From contig DATIJK010000025.1 of NCBI GenBank assembly GCA_035478715.1, forward strand, positions 1 to 6,389: a DNA stretch of 6,389 bases, written 5' to 3'. Made by a program: the position numbers and the translations under genes. The notes under the pieces are model-generated. The model was given only the letters and a program-made list of their open reading frames with translations. It was not told the origin of the DNA and did not search any database. This DNA comes from JAICLK01 sp035478715. Its GTDB lineage: Bacteria > Patescibacteriota > Saccharimonadia > Saccharimonadales > UBA4665. This document shows positions 1 to 5,189 of this stretch, piece by piece (positions within the stretch are counted from its first letter, which is position 1; every line of letters starts with the position of its first letter).

Positions 1-1
1 A

Positions 2-289
2 CATCAACTTTCAATTATTACTACAAAAGACGAACATAGTCTGATCAGGGGTATATATCTTGTAAGTGCGACGGGGCTGAAAAGCGGGGATATTCTGCAT
101 ACATGTTCAGATGTCGGGTTTATTAAATCGCCTTTGCCACAAACGGATGCCATACTTTTATATGCTTCGATTGTGACTCCTGTGCCGCATACTGCCGGAG
201 GCATTTACCCGTTAACACCACAACAATACTCTGAATCACCGCTCGTCAAACAAATAGTGAATTCGTTCAAGTCAGTCACATTTAATTAA
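2..289 (+). CDS. C-terminal end of an unknown protein (5' partial)
   Basis: The second forward frame is open from the window edge to a TAA at 287-289, giving the last 95 residues of a protein whose start lies outside the window. I do not recognise the family. The residues read like a compact soluble or exported domain: a beta-rich stretch (RGIYLVSATG), then GDILHTCSDVGF, then DAILLYASIVTPVPHTAGG, and a polar tail ending KSVTFN. No transmembrane helix is visible in this part. It has one cysteine, in HTCSD. A 66-residue antisense reading of the same bases is less protein-like. The gene converges on the cassette to its right, leaving a 66-base gap with only a weak 5-bp hairpin. I am fairly confident that it is coding, because the frame stays open for 95 codons with balanced composition, but its function cannot be stated. 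Confidence 0.6.
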   Translation, partial: HQLSIITTKDEHSLIRGIYLVSATGLKSGDILHTCSDVGFIKSPLPQTDAILLYASIVTPVPHTAGGIYPLTPQQYSESPLVKQIVNSFKSVTFN

Positions 290-355
290 TGCGTTAAGCA
301 ACATAAATTACTAGACTTTCTTTGAGTCTGTACAACTTGATTTTAATGCAGAATT

Positions 356-601
356 TTATTCCTCTTCAGCGGCTGGTAGCGGAGCGGCGTCGCGTTGCCT
401 AGAGCGGTCTGGCATTAGGTAAGCTACGAACAGCGTAATCCACCAGAAGAATAGGCTCAGCAGGAACCAGCCGAAAAAGCTATGTCCTTTACGTGCGGCA
501 ACACGAGCCGGCCAGAATGCGATTGCTATCCAAATAAATAAAATTATTACAGCCCAGATGGTGCTGACTGTGAATCCCAAAATTCCCATTGCAAAATACA
601 T
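356..601 (-). CDS. Small two-helix membrane protein, last gene of the cassette
   Basis: This 81-residue protein has two hydrophobic helices, at about residues 7-29 and 43-63. They are joined by a short basic loop (PARVAARKGHSF), and the tail is charged and ends in EEE. The pattern of helix, then arginine/lysine loop with KG(H/R)S, then GWFLL...MP at the end of the second helix is common in very small bacterial membrane proteins, often encoded beside SHOCT genes. Their biochemical role is unknown. The positive-inside rule would put the loop in the cytoplasm and both termini outside. The ATG at 601 is preceded by AAGGAG (612-607) with a 5-base spacer. The gene starts 12 bases after the SHOCT stop, so the two are almost certainly co-transcribed. 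A membrane-anchoring or envelope stress role is a guess from context only. Confidence 0.85.
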   Translation of the reverse strand: MYFAMGILGFTVSTIWAVIILFIWIAIAFWPARVAARKGHSFFGWFLLSLFFWWITLFVAYLMPDRSRQRDAAPLPAAEEE

Positions 602-613
602 AGTTACTCCTTA

Positions 614-883
614 TCAGATCCCAAGGATCTGTTTCTTCTTAGCGGTGAATTCTTCTTCGGTCAGAATTCCCTGGTTTTTCAATTGTGCGAGCTGCTCGAG
701 CTGCGCGGTTGTGTCATCAACCGGTGCCTGCTCTGCCTGCTGGCCTTGATCTTGTTCTTCTTCGGCCTGCTGGTCCTGTGCTGACCACTTGTTGTACTGC
801 CGGCGGCTGACACGATTCGAAACTGCTGTCGCTGTGCCGGCGATGGCGGCGGTTCGCGCTAATCCTCGTAATAATCCTGGCAT
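614..883 (-). CDS. SHOCT domain protein
   Basis: This 89-residue protein has three parts. Residues 1-33 form an alanine-rich, weakly hydrophobic and basic segment (MPGLLRGLARTAAIAGTATA, then VSNRVSRRQ). Residues 35-59 are a low-complexity Gln/Glu/Asp linker. Residues 61-89 match the SHOCT (short C-terminal) domain: LEQLAQLKNQGILTEEEF followed by a lysine-rich helix ending ILGI. SHOCT domains are thought to mediate oligomerisation or protein contacts, and no enzymatic role is expected. The N-terminal segment closely resembles that of actinobacterial proteins I recall beside DUF6325 genes. The start at 883 is supported by AAGGAGG lying 7-8 bases upstream, inside the end of the preceding gene. 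The stop is TGA. It is the middle gene of the cassette. Confidence 0.9.
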   Translation of the reverse strand: MPGLLRGLARTAAIAGTATAVSNRVSRRQYNKWSAQDQQAEEEQDQGQQAEQAPVDDTTAQLEQLAQLKNQGILTEEEFTAKKKQILGI

Positions 884-898
884 GTTATTTCCCTCCTT
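884..898 (-). promoter_or_regulatory. Shine-Dalgarno of the SHOCT gene inside the end of the DUF6325-like gene
   Basis: On the minus strand AAGGAGG (898-892) is followed by GAAATAAC and then ATG at 883. The site sits in the last codons of the upstream gene, whose TAA (887-885) is one base from the ATG. This arrangement is typical of translational coupling and would keep the two proteins in a fixed ratio. Confidence 0.8.
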
Positions 899-1298
899 CT
901 AATTCTGCTGCTGCGTCAGGGTGGATTCGTCCTTCGGCAACCAATACGCCATTTGCATCAATGAGCGCTTGCTTTAACGGTTTTGCCCACAGCTGTTCAA
1001 CGACTAGCAAGCCAGCAGACGTGTTGTTTTCGAGCAAATCTGCCATTTCGCCGATGTCATCGTCGGTAACCTTTGATGCATCCGATTTATGTTTTGCGGC
1101 AAACTCAACTGCCGCGGTGTCGCCCAACCCATCGATATTCAGTTTGGTAACATTGCCTTTATCATCTTTGCTGATGAAAGCCAGTGCCACCAACCCGATC
1201 ACACCGCTGTCTATCGCGTCGCCCAAAGCTTTTAAAATACTTCCGTCAAACTTGTTGCCCTCGAAGCCGACAATGATGTAATCAATCGGTCCTAGCAT
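885..1298 (-). CDS. DUF6325-like protein, first gene of the cassette
   Basis: This 137-residue soluble protein opens with MLGPIDYIIVGFEGNKFDG, then a helix and GVIGLVALAFISKDDKGNV. That opening is characteristic of the DUF6325 group (distantly like DUF1269), which has a GP(I/V)DY(I/V) start and a hydrophobic strand ending in F(I/V)xKD. The C-terminal half has a hydrophobic segment with a conserved-looking tryptophan (SAGLLVVEQLWAKPL), then a helix ending AAELEGGK. The function is unknown. In Actinobacteria, as I recall, such proteins are encoded next to SHOCT proteins, exactly as here. I chose the ATG at 1298 over the GTG at 1301, because the GGAGG at 1310-1306 is 7 bases from the ATG and the GTG overlaps the binding site. 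The final codons GAA GGA GGG AAA TAA also supply the SHOCT gene's ribosome binding site. Confidence 0.87.
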   Translation of the reverse strand: MLGPIDYIIVGFEGNKFDGSILKALGDAIDSGVIGLVALAFISKDDKGNVTKLNIDGLGDTAAVEFAAKHKSDASKVTDDDIGEMADLLENNTSAGLLVVEQLWAKPLKQALIDANGVLVAEGRIHPDAAAELEGGK

Positions 1299-1333
1299 CA
1301 CACCTCCTCCACTTTTAGATACTGATACTATAA

Positions 1334-1376
1334 ATAATACAGCATGTGTACAGATTATAAGGTGACCATCGTCACA
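1334..1376 (-). promoter_or_regulatory. Cassette promoter region with a CRP-like dyad
   Basis: On the minus strand TGTGA-CGATGG-TCACC (1376-1361) matches nine of the ten conserved positions of the CRP-family consensus TGTGA-N6-TCACA. A -10-like TATTAT lies at 1339-1334. It predicts a start near 1327, so the dyad centre (1368.5) would be about 41.5 bases upstream, the classic position for a CRP-type activator at a class II promoter. A competing -10, TATAAT at 1359-1354, lies just after the dyad and has no recognisable -35. If that one is used, the dyad would instead overlap the spacer and suggest repression. The remaining leader is about 30-50 bases and contains a strong GGAGGAGG. Confidence 0.4.
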
Positions 1377-1407
1377 ATTTATTTAGAAGTCTAAAGACCT
1401 GATCAAC

Positions 1408-2133
1408 TTAGTTGTCGCGAACATAGCGCGGTGTCAAATAAAATAATCTGTCTACCAGGTTGATAATCGCCGCTCCAGCCTGCTGCAGGCGCGTTACGGC
1501 GGCGGCATCTAAGCGTTGATCAGGGCTGATGGCGGTAAGCTGATCTGCGTATGCTGCCACGAAATCATTTAGGTCATAACCGTTCAGCCCCATACTTTTG
1601 CCGATTGCGCGGCCGACAGCTATCGCTTCCTTTGCGTTTGGAACCGCCCAATGCATATATAATGGCAGAGTTGGTTGTTCAGCCCATTTCGATCGAGCCG
1701 GGTTCAAACCTAAATAATCGGTCCGCGCAAACCTTCTGGCCATTCTGTCTCCAGCAGAATGAATTACGGGTGTTTCACTGGAGAGGGTCCACCATTCGCC
1801 TGAAGGATTTGTTATAGCTTGCGGCGTACAAATTAATTTTGTTCTTGCACCGCCAGTAATGCTAAATTCCGCGCTAACTTCACCGGTTGTAAACCGGAGG
1901 TCGGAAACGTCAGTAAAAGCCAACCTTCCCGCATCGTATCGGTACAGGTCTAATTGTGCTTTCGGCGAACCTACAGTAATTTCCGCAGCGATCAGAATCC
2001 CGGCCGGCGGTATGGCCTGTACATCACCTTCACTGAAAGCGATGATCGGATCAACTCCGGGGCTATCCAGCAAATAACGCAGCTTGCGAAACACCGTGTT
2101 GCCAGGTTCTAATAGAAGTTCGCCGCTCCTCAT
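1408..2133 (-). CDS. Unknown protein, paralogue A of the tandem pair
   Basis: This 241-residue protein is predicted to be soluble, with no signal peptide or membrane helix. I do not recognise the family. It is clearly related to the upstream neighbour at 2185-2964. Shared blocks are PGVDPIIA (25-32); a beta-rich stretch with GILIAAEITVGSPKAQLDLY (45-64); a stretch ending ICTPQ (101-105); and a C-terminal helical block with VGRAIGKSMGLNGYDLNDFV. The tail LDAAAVTRLQQAGAAIINLV matches a similar hydrophobic helix ending the partner. Copy A lacks most of the Pro/Tyr-rich middle insertion of copy B. No catalytic motif stands out. The ATG at 2133 has no ribosome binding site. Instead a consensus promoter ends 7 bases before it, so the mRNA is probably leaderless. 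The stop is TAA. A binding or structural role is as likely as an enzymatic one. Confidence 0.82.
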   Translation of the reverse strand: MRSGELLLEPGNTVFRKLRYLLDSPGVDPIIAFSEGDVQAIPPAGILIAAEITVGSPKAQLDLYRYDAGRLAFTDVSDLRFTTGEVSAEFSITGGARTKLICTPQAITNPSGEWWTLSSETPVIHSAGDRMARRFARTDYLGLNPARSKWAEQPTLPLYMHWAVPNAKEAIAVGRAIGKSMGLNGYDLNDFVAAYADQLTAISPDQRLDAAAVTRLQQAGAAIINLVDRLFYLTPRYVRDN

Positions 2134-2140
2134 AAACTTG

Positions 2141-2168
2141 ATTATATAATTGAAAGTAGCAGTGTCAA
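2141..2168 (-). promoter_or_regulatory. Consensus promoter of paralogue A, leaderless type
   Basis: On the minus strand TTGACA (2168-2163) is followed by 16 bases and TATAAT (2146-2141), both perfect sigma-70-type hexamers. Only seven bases (CAAGTTT) separate the -10 from the ATG at 2133, so transcription should start at or within a base or two of the start codon. No Shine-Dalgarno sequence is present. It lies in the 51-base gap between the two paralogues, so copy A can be transcribed independently of copy B. Confidence 0.8.
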
Positions 2169-2184
2169 ATACCGAATCGACTTT

Positions 2185-2964
2185 CTAACGGCGGTTAATT
2201 GGCAGAATGCCAGCCAGGCCGGTAATCGCCATTTCAAGAGCAGATCTCGTTTGCGGCTCAGGCGGGGCTAATTCCAGCGCGGCAATCACATCAAGCCCGG
2301 CCATATGGCCGACAAAATGTTCCAAGTCGCCGCCAACCATCCCCATCGCTTCGCCTACAGAACGGCAAACCAACGCTGCTTCGGTCGGCGACCATACGGC
2401 GCGTTGTATTTCAAGTTGCCTACGATCGCCTGCCGCTGTTGATAGTAAGTCAGGATTTGTCTGAAGATTATACGAACGCAGCTCGGGAATCGTTTGACCA
2501 TGCGGACCTAGTACATGCGGCTTTTTTCGGACCATAAGTTTTGCATCGCCGGCAAGATCAAAAAATTTCGGTGTAGTTCCCGGTTTGCCGGGATAAGGAG
2601 GGTAATACACAGGGTGGTAAAATCTGTTAGATTCGAATTTTGGCGTGCTGACAGCAGAAATTGATGCCGGGCCGATAATAGTGGCGCGGGCGTATAATGC
2701 GCCGCCGTCTGGCCGTTCGTCGCGATCGGGTTTTACCAATAAGCAGCCGTCACCGTATAAAGCAATGTCAAATTCGGCTTCGGGAATTCCGGGCGTTACC
2801 CTTGCGGAAATTAAATATCCGGAGGCGGGCAATCTTTCTCGTCTCAGCATGTTTTGATGGGCGGCAATAACCGGATCGACGCCTGGCGCTGCTGCTAATC
2901 GTTCAAGTGCAAAATCAAACGCTTGTTCACCAGAAAAATGAGGAGCTTCAAAGGGCGCAGCCAT
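2185..2964 (-). CDS. Unknown protein, paralogue B of the tandem pair
   Basis: This 259-residue soluble protein, of no family I recognise, is homologous to the product of 1408-2133. Matching segments are PGVDPVIA (27-34); SGYLISARVTPGIPEAEFDI (48-67); a block ending ISAVSTPK; and the C-terminal block VCRSVGEAMGMVGGDLEHFV followed by a hydrophobic helix that ends at LPINRR. Between the two halves it carries an extra Pro/Tyr-rich stretch (FYHPVYYPPYPGKPGTTPK) and a basic segment MVRKKPHVLG that copy A lacks or has shortened. No signal peptide, membrane helix or cysteine-based metal site is seen. The ATG at 2964 has no ribosome binding site and follows closely behind a TTGACA promoter, so the transcript is probably leaderless. 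It is divergent from the small membrane protein gene at 3118. The stop is TAG. Confidence 0.83.
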   Translation of the reverse strand: MAAPFEAPHFSGEQAFDFALERLAAAPGVDPVIAAHQNMLRRERLPASGYLISARVTPGIPEAEFDIALYGDGCLLVKPDRDERPDGGALYARATIIGPASISAVSTPKFESNRFYHPVYYPPYPGKPGTTPKFFDLAGDAKLMVRKKPHVLGPHGQTIPELRSYNLQTNPDLLSTAAGDRRQLEIQRAVWSPTEAALVCRSVGEAMGMVGGDLEHFVGHMAGLDVIAALELAPPEPQTRSALEMAITGLAGILPINRR

Positions 2965-2973
2965 AATTTATTA

Positions 2974-3001
2974 AATCTAACACGTAAAACCTGCTTGTCA
3001 A
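2974..3001 (-). promoter_or_regulatory. Promoter of paralogue B, leaderless type
   Basis: On the minus strand a perfect TTGACA (3001-2996) is followed by 16 bases and TAGATT (2979-2974, four of six matches to TATAAT). Nine bases (TAATAAATT) then lead to the ATG at 2964, leaving a leader of roughly 0-3 bases and no Shine-Dalgarno sequence. The spacer length and position relative to the ATG match the promoter of paralogue A. Confidence 0.65.
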
Positions 3002-3117
3002 ATATTTATGCTTGCGGCAATTTTGCTTACATGTTGTTTGTTAGTGATGTTACAGCACAATTGTTCAAGGTAATCCATACTGTTTCTTGCAACTTTAAGG
3101 AGTTACTTGGGGGTCGC

Positions 3118-3534
3118 ATGGATAAGTTGGTCGTGTCGTTTTCGGCAATTAACATCGCAATTTTAGAACTTGGCAGTTTATTTTTTCCGGACCGTTCATT
3201 TATGTGGCTGGCCGGCACTACATTACCGTATGATATCTTGCGGGCGGTTATACTCGCACTGTTAATCGCATTATTAGTTACGAAACCGCCGCGAAATTTT
3301 TACCTGCGGCTGACCGTCGGAATTATGTCAATCGGTGTCATTACAACAGTGCTATACCTGACATTCGGCACAGATAGTACGATGCCTGTGTTGGATAGCC
3401 TGACGCTGGCAGCGGCAAGCGTAGCTATGGGCTTGATGGCAATCGAAGTACCAACCAACAATTACGAAAAAGAGGATTACGTTGATATTGAAGCGCTGCG
3501 GCATTCCAAACACCGCAGCCTGCACGCCAGATAG
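3118..3534 (+). CDS. Small polytopic membrane protein, unknown family
   Basis: This 138-residue protein has about four hydrophobic segments, near residues 4-23, 40-55, 65-83 and 91-111. A hydrophilic C-terminal tail follows (NNYEKEDYVDIEALRHSKHR), probably cytoplasmic because the loops before it (KPPRN) are basic. I do not recognise the family, and no channel, transporter or enzyme motif is evident. The frame is open back to 2923, but the upstream residues (Cys/Asn/Lys-rich) look non-coding and overlap the divergent promoter, so I chose the ATG at 3118. It has GGGGG at 3109-3113 close upstream. A better AAGGAG at 3097-3102 is 15 bases away, longer than usual, so the start is not certain. The gene stands alone, divergent from paralogue B. 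No convincing promoter was found for it. Confidence 0.72.
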   Translation: MDKLVVSFSAINIAILELGSLFFPDRSFMWLAGTTLPYDILRAVILALLIALLVTKPPRNFYLRLTVGIMSIGVITTVLYLTFGTDSTMPVLDSLTLAAASVAMGLMAIEVPTNNYEKEDYVDIEALRHSKHRSLHAR

Positions 3535-3786
3535 TATGTTTTCTTTCAACGGCAGGCATTTAACGAATTAACTTACGGTAAATAGTTTCCAAAATCGGCA
3601 AAAAAGCCTTTAATACATAGTAATGAAAATAATGAGATCATTGCATATCTCCATTCCGCCCCAAAATCCATCACACCAGCTACAAACTTCCCCAGCCATC
3701 CTCAGCATAACTTTAGTTATGCCTGCGGTGTCTGGTAAAGTTTTCGCTCCCCGAGATGAATTTTGGAATCGAAAGCGAGATATTCA
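3535..3786. other. Intergenic stretch with no supported gene
   Basis: These 252 bases separate the small membrane protein gene from the YihY gene. The left part is AT-rich (3560-3650) and the right part is C-rich on the plus strand (3650-3705). I see no RNA gene, no terminator with a T-run, and no open frame of useful length. It holds a perfect short hairpin (3705-3722) and a possible extended -10 (3733-3741). The YihY frame stays open to a TTG at 3763 without a good ribosome binding site. Confidence 0.5.
3705..3741 (+). promoter_or_regulatory. Hairpin or operator-like dyad and possible YihY promoter
   Basis: GCATAAC-TTTA-GTTATGC (3705-3722) is a perfect 7-bp inverted repeat with a 4-base centre. 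It is not followed by a T-run, so it is not a typical terminator. TGG-TAAAGT (3733-3741) resembles an extended -10 element. With a 17-base spacer its -35 position (3713-3718) would fall inside the dyad, which would suit an operator. The predicted leader to the ATG at 3787 is about 39 bases. The dyad is clear. The promoter is weak. Confidence 0.3.
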
Positions 3787-4743
3787 ATGATCTCCATCGC
3801 GCCGGCTCGGAAGCTGGTCGAAAACTTTTTCAATTACTACAGCAATGACCGCGTGGGCATGCTCAGTGCGGCGTTTGCCTATGTGACGATTTTTTCAATC
3901 GGCCCGCTGCTGTTGGTTTTGATAAGTATTGTTGGATTACTGTTAGGCCAACGAGCGGCTAACGGAATGCTTTACCCGGATTTAGTAAATTTGTTCGGGC
4001 CGACCACTGCCCACACGATCCAGAACGTACTGATGCATACGCACCATACAAGTGACAATGTGATTGCACTGATCATCGGAATTATCGGTGTAATCATCGG
4101 TTCTATCGCGCTAACCAGCCAACTGCAGAATTCTTTCAACGCTATTTATGATGTAGGGCCGGACCCCAAAGCCGGCATAAAACGCACAGTTTATGCGAAA
4201 ATCAAAAATTTCTTTTTGGTTTTGCTTGCCGGCCTGGCGATTACGGCTTCGATCGTGGCAACGACGCTAGTTTTCGCAATCGGCGCAAAGGCACAGGCAT
4301 GGCTCGGTACTTCAGGCGCCGTGCTGGAAGCTTTTAACAGCTTAGGATTCTGGATAATCTTTACGTGGATTGTTTACGGGTTGTACCGCACGTTGCCGGA
4401 TATCGTCATTCCGCGAAAAATTGCGATTATCGTCGCCTTGATAATATCGGTGCTGTTCCTGGTTGGCAGGCTGATACTGGGAATCGCTGTCGGCAATAAT
4501 GCCACGATCAGCGCGTACGGAGCGGCTGCTTCATTCGTGACGCTGATGTTGTGGGCGTATTACAGTGGCCAAATACTGTTCGTGGGTGCAGTCGGCATCA
4601 AGATGTATTCTGATTATCGCCGTTTGAATTTCAAACCCAAGCGCTTCAACGTGCGCCGAACCACTATCCGAGTTGAATCCGACAGCACACAAGGCAAGGT
4701 CATCGAAGCCTGGCAGCGCGTCCATGACCGATTCCACAAATAA
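3787..4743 (+). CDS. YihY/BrkB (UPF0761) family inner-membrane protein
   Basis: This 318-residue integral membrane protein has six predicted helices, near residues 27-53, 92-110, 142-167, 187-204, 213-236 and 246-271. Family hallmarks are visible: an N-terminal amphipathic stretch ending NDRVGMLSAAFAYVTIFSIG; the LTSQLQNSFNAIYDV motif after the second helix; YRTLPD before the fifth helix; and the final AYGAAASFVTLMLWAYYSGQ helix that ends GAVGIKMY. YihY/BrkB proteins are widespread. They were once called ribonuclease BN in error and are now thought to be transporters or envelope proteins of uncertain substrate. The basic C-terminal tail (about 275-318) should be cytoplasmic. I chose the ATG at 3787. 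A TTG at 3763 would add eight residues, and neither start has a strong ribosome binding site. The stop TAA directly abuts the convergent gene's stop. Confidence 0.93.
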   Translation: MISIAPARKLVENFFNYYSNDRVGMLSAAFAYVTIFSIGPLLLVLISIVGLLLGQRAANGMLYPDLVNLFGPTTAHTIQNVLMHTHHTSDNVIALIIGIIGVIIGSIALTSQLQNSFNAIYDVGPDPKAGIKRTVYAKIKNFFLVLLAGLAITASIVATTLVFAIGAKAQAWLGTSGAVLEAFNSLGFWIIFTWIVYGLYRTLPDIVIPRKIAIIVALIISVLFLVGRLILGIAVGNNATISAYGAAASFVTLMLWAYYSGQILFVGAVGIKMYSDYRRLNFKPKRFNVRRTTIRVESDSTQGKVIEAWQRVHDRFHK

Positions 4744-5055
4744 CTAACTTTCGAGCCGGATTTTCTCCACAATCACGTAATTCTTGTTTTTTTCGGTTAC
4801 TTTTTCGATTTTCGGATTTTCATGCCCGGCCGCAAGAATGAATCTATCTTTGCGTTGATGAATCTTCTCGTATTCTTTTATCGATAAAGATATGTCGTAT
4901 TTGCAGTGTAAGTCAGAACATTCGCATACGAAATCGAGTTCTTCTTTTTGCGCTTTGGGCTCGTGCCCGTAATAATTTTTAATCGCCGTAGCAGCACCCT
5001 GATTCCAATCTCGAATCAGTTTTTCATTCCTCACCAGCTTATCCTCGGCTCCCAT
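4744..5055 (-). CDS. Small three-cysteine protein, actinobacterial-type conserved hypothetical
   Basis: This 103-residue protein has an N-terminal charged helix (KLVRNEKLIRDWNQ), then ELDFVCECSDLHC with cysteines at 44, 46 and 51 (CxCx4C). Next come a Leu/Ile-(S/T)-x-x-EYE helix (57-63) and DRFILAAGHENPKIEKV with His78, and the end is NYVIVEK. I recall this pattern (ELDFxCEC followed by C, EYE, RF.(V/L)..GHE, Y.(V/I)VEK) from conserved uncharacterised proteins that are common in Actinobacteria. The three cysteines plus His78 could bind a metal such as zinc. That is inference, since no function is established to my knowledge. The ATG at 5055 has no ribosome binding site, and a TACAAT ends seven bases upstream, so the mRNA is probably leaderless. 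It converges on the YihY gene with no intergenic base. Confidence 0.87.
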   Translation of the reverse strand: MGAEDKLVRNEKLIRDWNQGAATAIKNYYGHEPKAQKEELDFVCECSDLHCKYDISLSIKEYEKIHQRKDRFILAAGHENPKIEKVTEKNKNYVIVEKIRLES

Positions 5056-5062
5056 AAACTTA

Positions 5063-5068
5063 ATTGTA
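5063..5068 (-). promoter_or_regulatory. -10 element of the three-cysteine gene, leaderless type
   Basis: On the minus strand TACAAT (5068-5063, five of six matches) is followed by TAAGTTT and the ATG at 5055. The seven-base spacing and the AAGTTT-ATG junction are the same as at paralogue A. No good TTGACA-like -35 is found at 16-18 bases; the nearest, TTAACA, has a 21-base spacer. The promoter may therefore be weak or activator-dependent. Confidence 0.5.
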
Positions 5069-5069
5069 C

Positions 5070-5110
5070 TAAGCAGCAGTGCGCAATGCTGTTAAATTGT
5101 ATACTGCTTA
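5070..5110. repeat. Nested inverted repeats between divergent genes
   Basis: TAAGCAG (5070-5076) and CTGCTTA (5104-5110) form a perfect 7-bp inverted repeat around a 27-base centre. Nested inside it, CAGCA (5074-5078) and TGCTG (5087-5091) form a 5-bp dyad. The region lies just upstream of the -10 of the three-cysteine gene and about 80 bases before the gene at 5190, so it could be an operator serving one or both. Chance occurrence cannot be excluded. Confidence 0.3.
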
Positions 5111-5151
5111 TATGATGGCGAAAATAAGGTAGCTGAATAGTCTTGTAATAA

Positions 5152-5180
5152 TTGTTATTTAGCTAAAGATATGGTATAAA
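5152..5180 (+). promoter_or_regulatory. Promoter of the 5190 gene, leaderless type with extended -10
   Basis: TTGTTA (5152-5157) is followed by 17 bases and TATAAA (5175-5180), which is preceded by TGG, giving an extended -10. Nine bases (AAACTTAAG) then lead to the ATG at 5190, so the transcript would have only a few leader bases. No Shine-Dalgarno sequence is present. Confidence 0.65.
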
Positions 5181-5189
5181 AAACTTAAG

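Noticed and set aside
311..330. Hairpin AGACT-TTCTTTG-AGTCT between the convergent genes as a bidirectional terminator
   Set aside because: The stem is only 5 bp with a 7-base loop and no solid T-run on either side, too weak to call.
558..749. 63-codon plus-strand open frame opposite the SHOCT and membrane protein genes
   Set aside because: It is antisense to two genes with clear families and ribosome binding sites, and its Cys/Ser-rich translation is not protein-like.
961..1281. 106-codon plus-strand open frame opposite the DUF6325-like gene
   Set aside because: It is a shadow of a recognisable gene, and its Ser/Pro/Leu-rich product looks like antisense translation.
2923..3117. N-terminal extension of the small membrane protein back to 2923
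   Set aside because: It would overlap the divergent gene and its TTGACA promoter, and the extra residues are Cys/Asn-rich and not protein-like.
3597..3611. GGC-AAAAAA-GCC-TTT as a terminator for the small membrane protein gene
   Set aside because: A 3-bp stem is too short for a functional intrinsic terminator.
3756..3848. 30-codon open frame from an ATG at 3756 overlapping the YihY start in another frame, as a leader peptide
   Set aside because: It has no ribosome binding site or conserved-looking content, and most of it lies within the YihY coding region.
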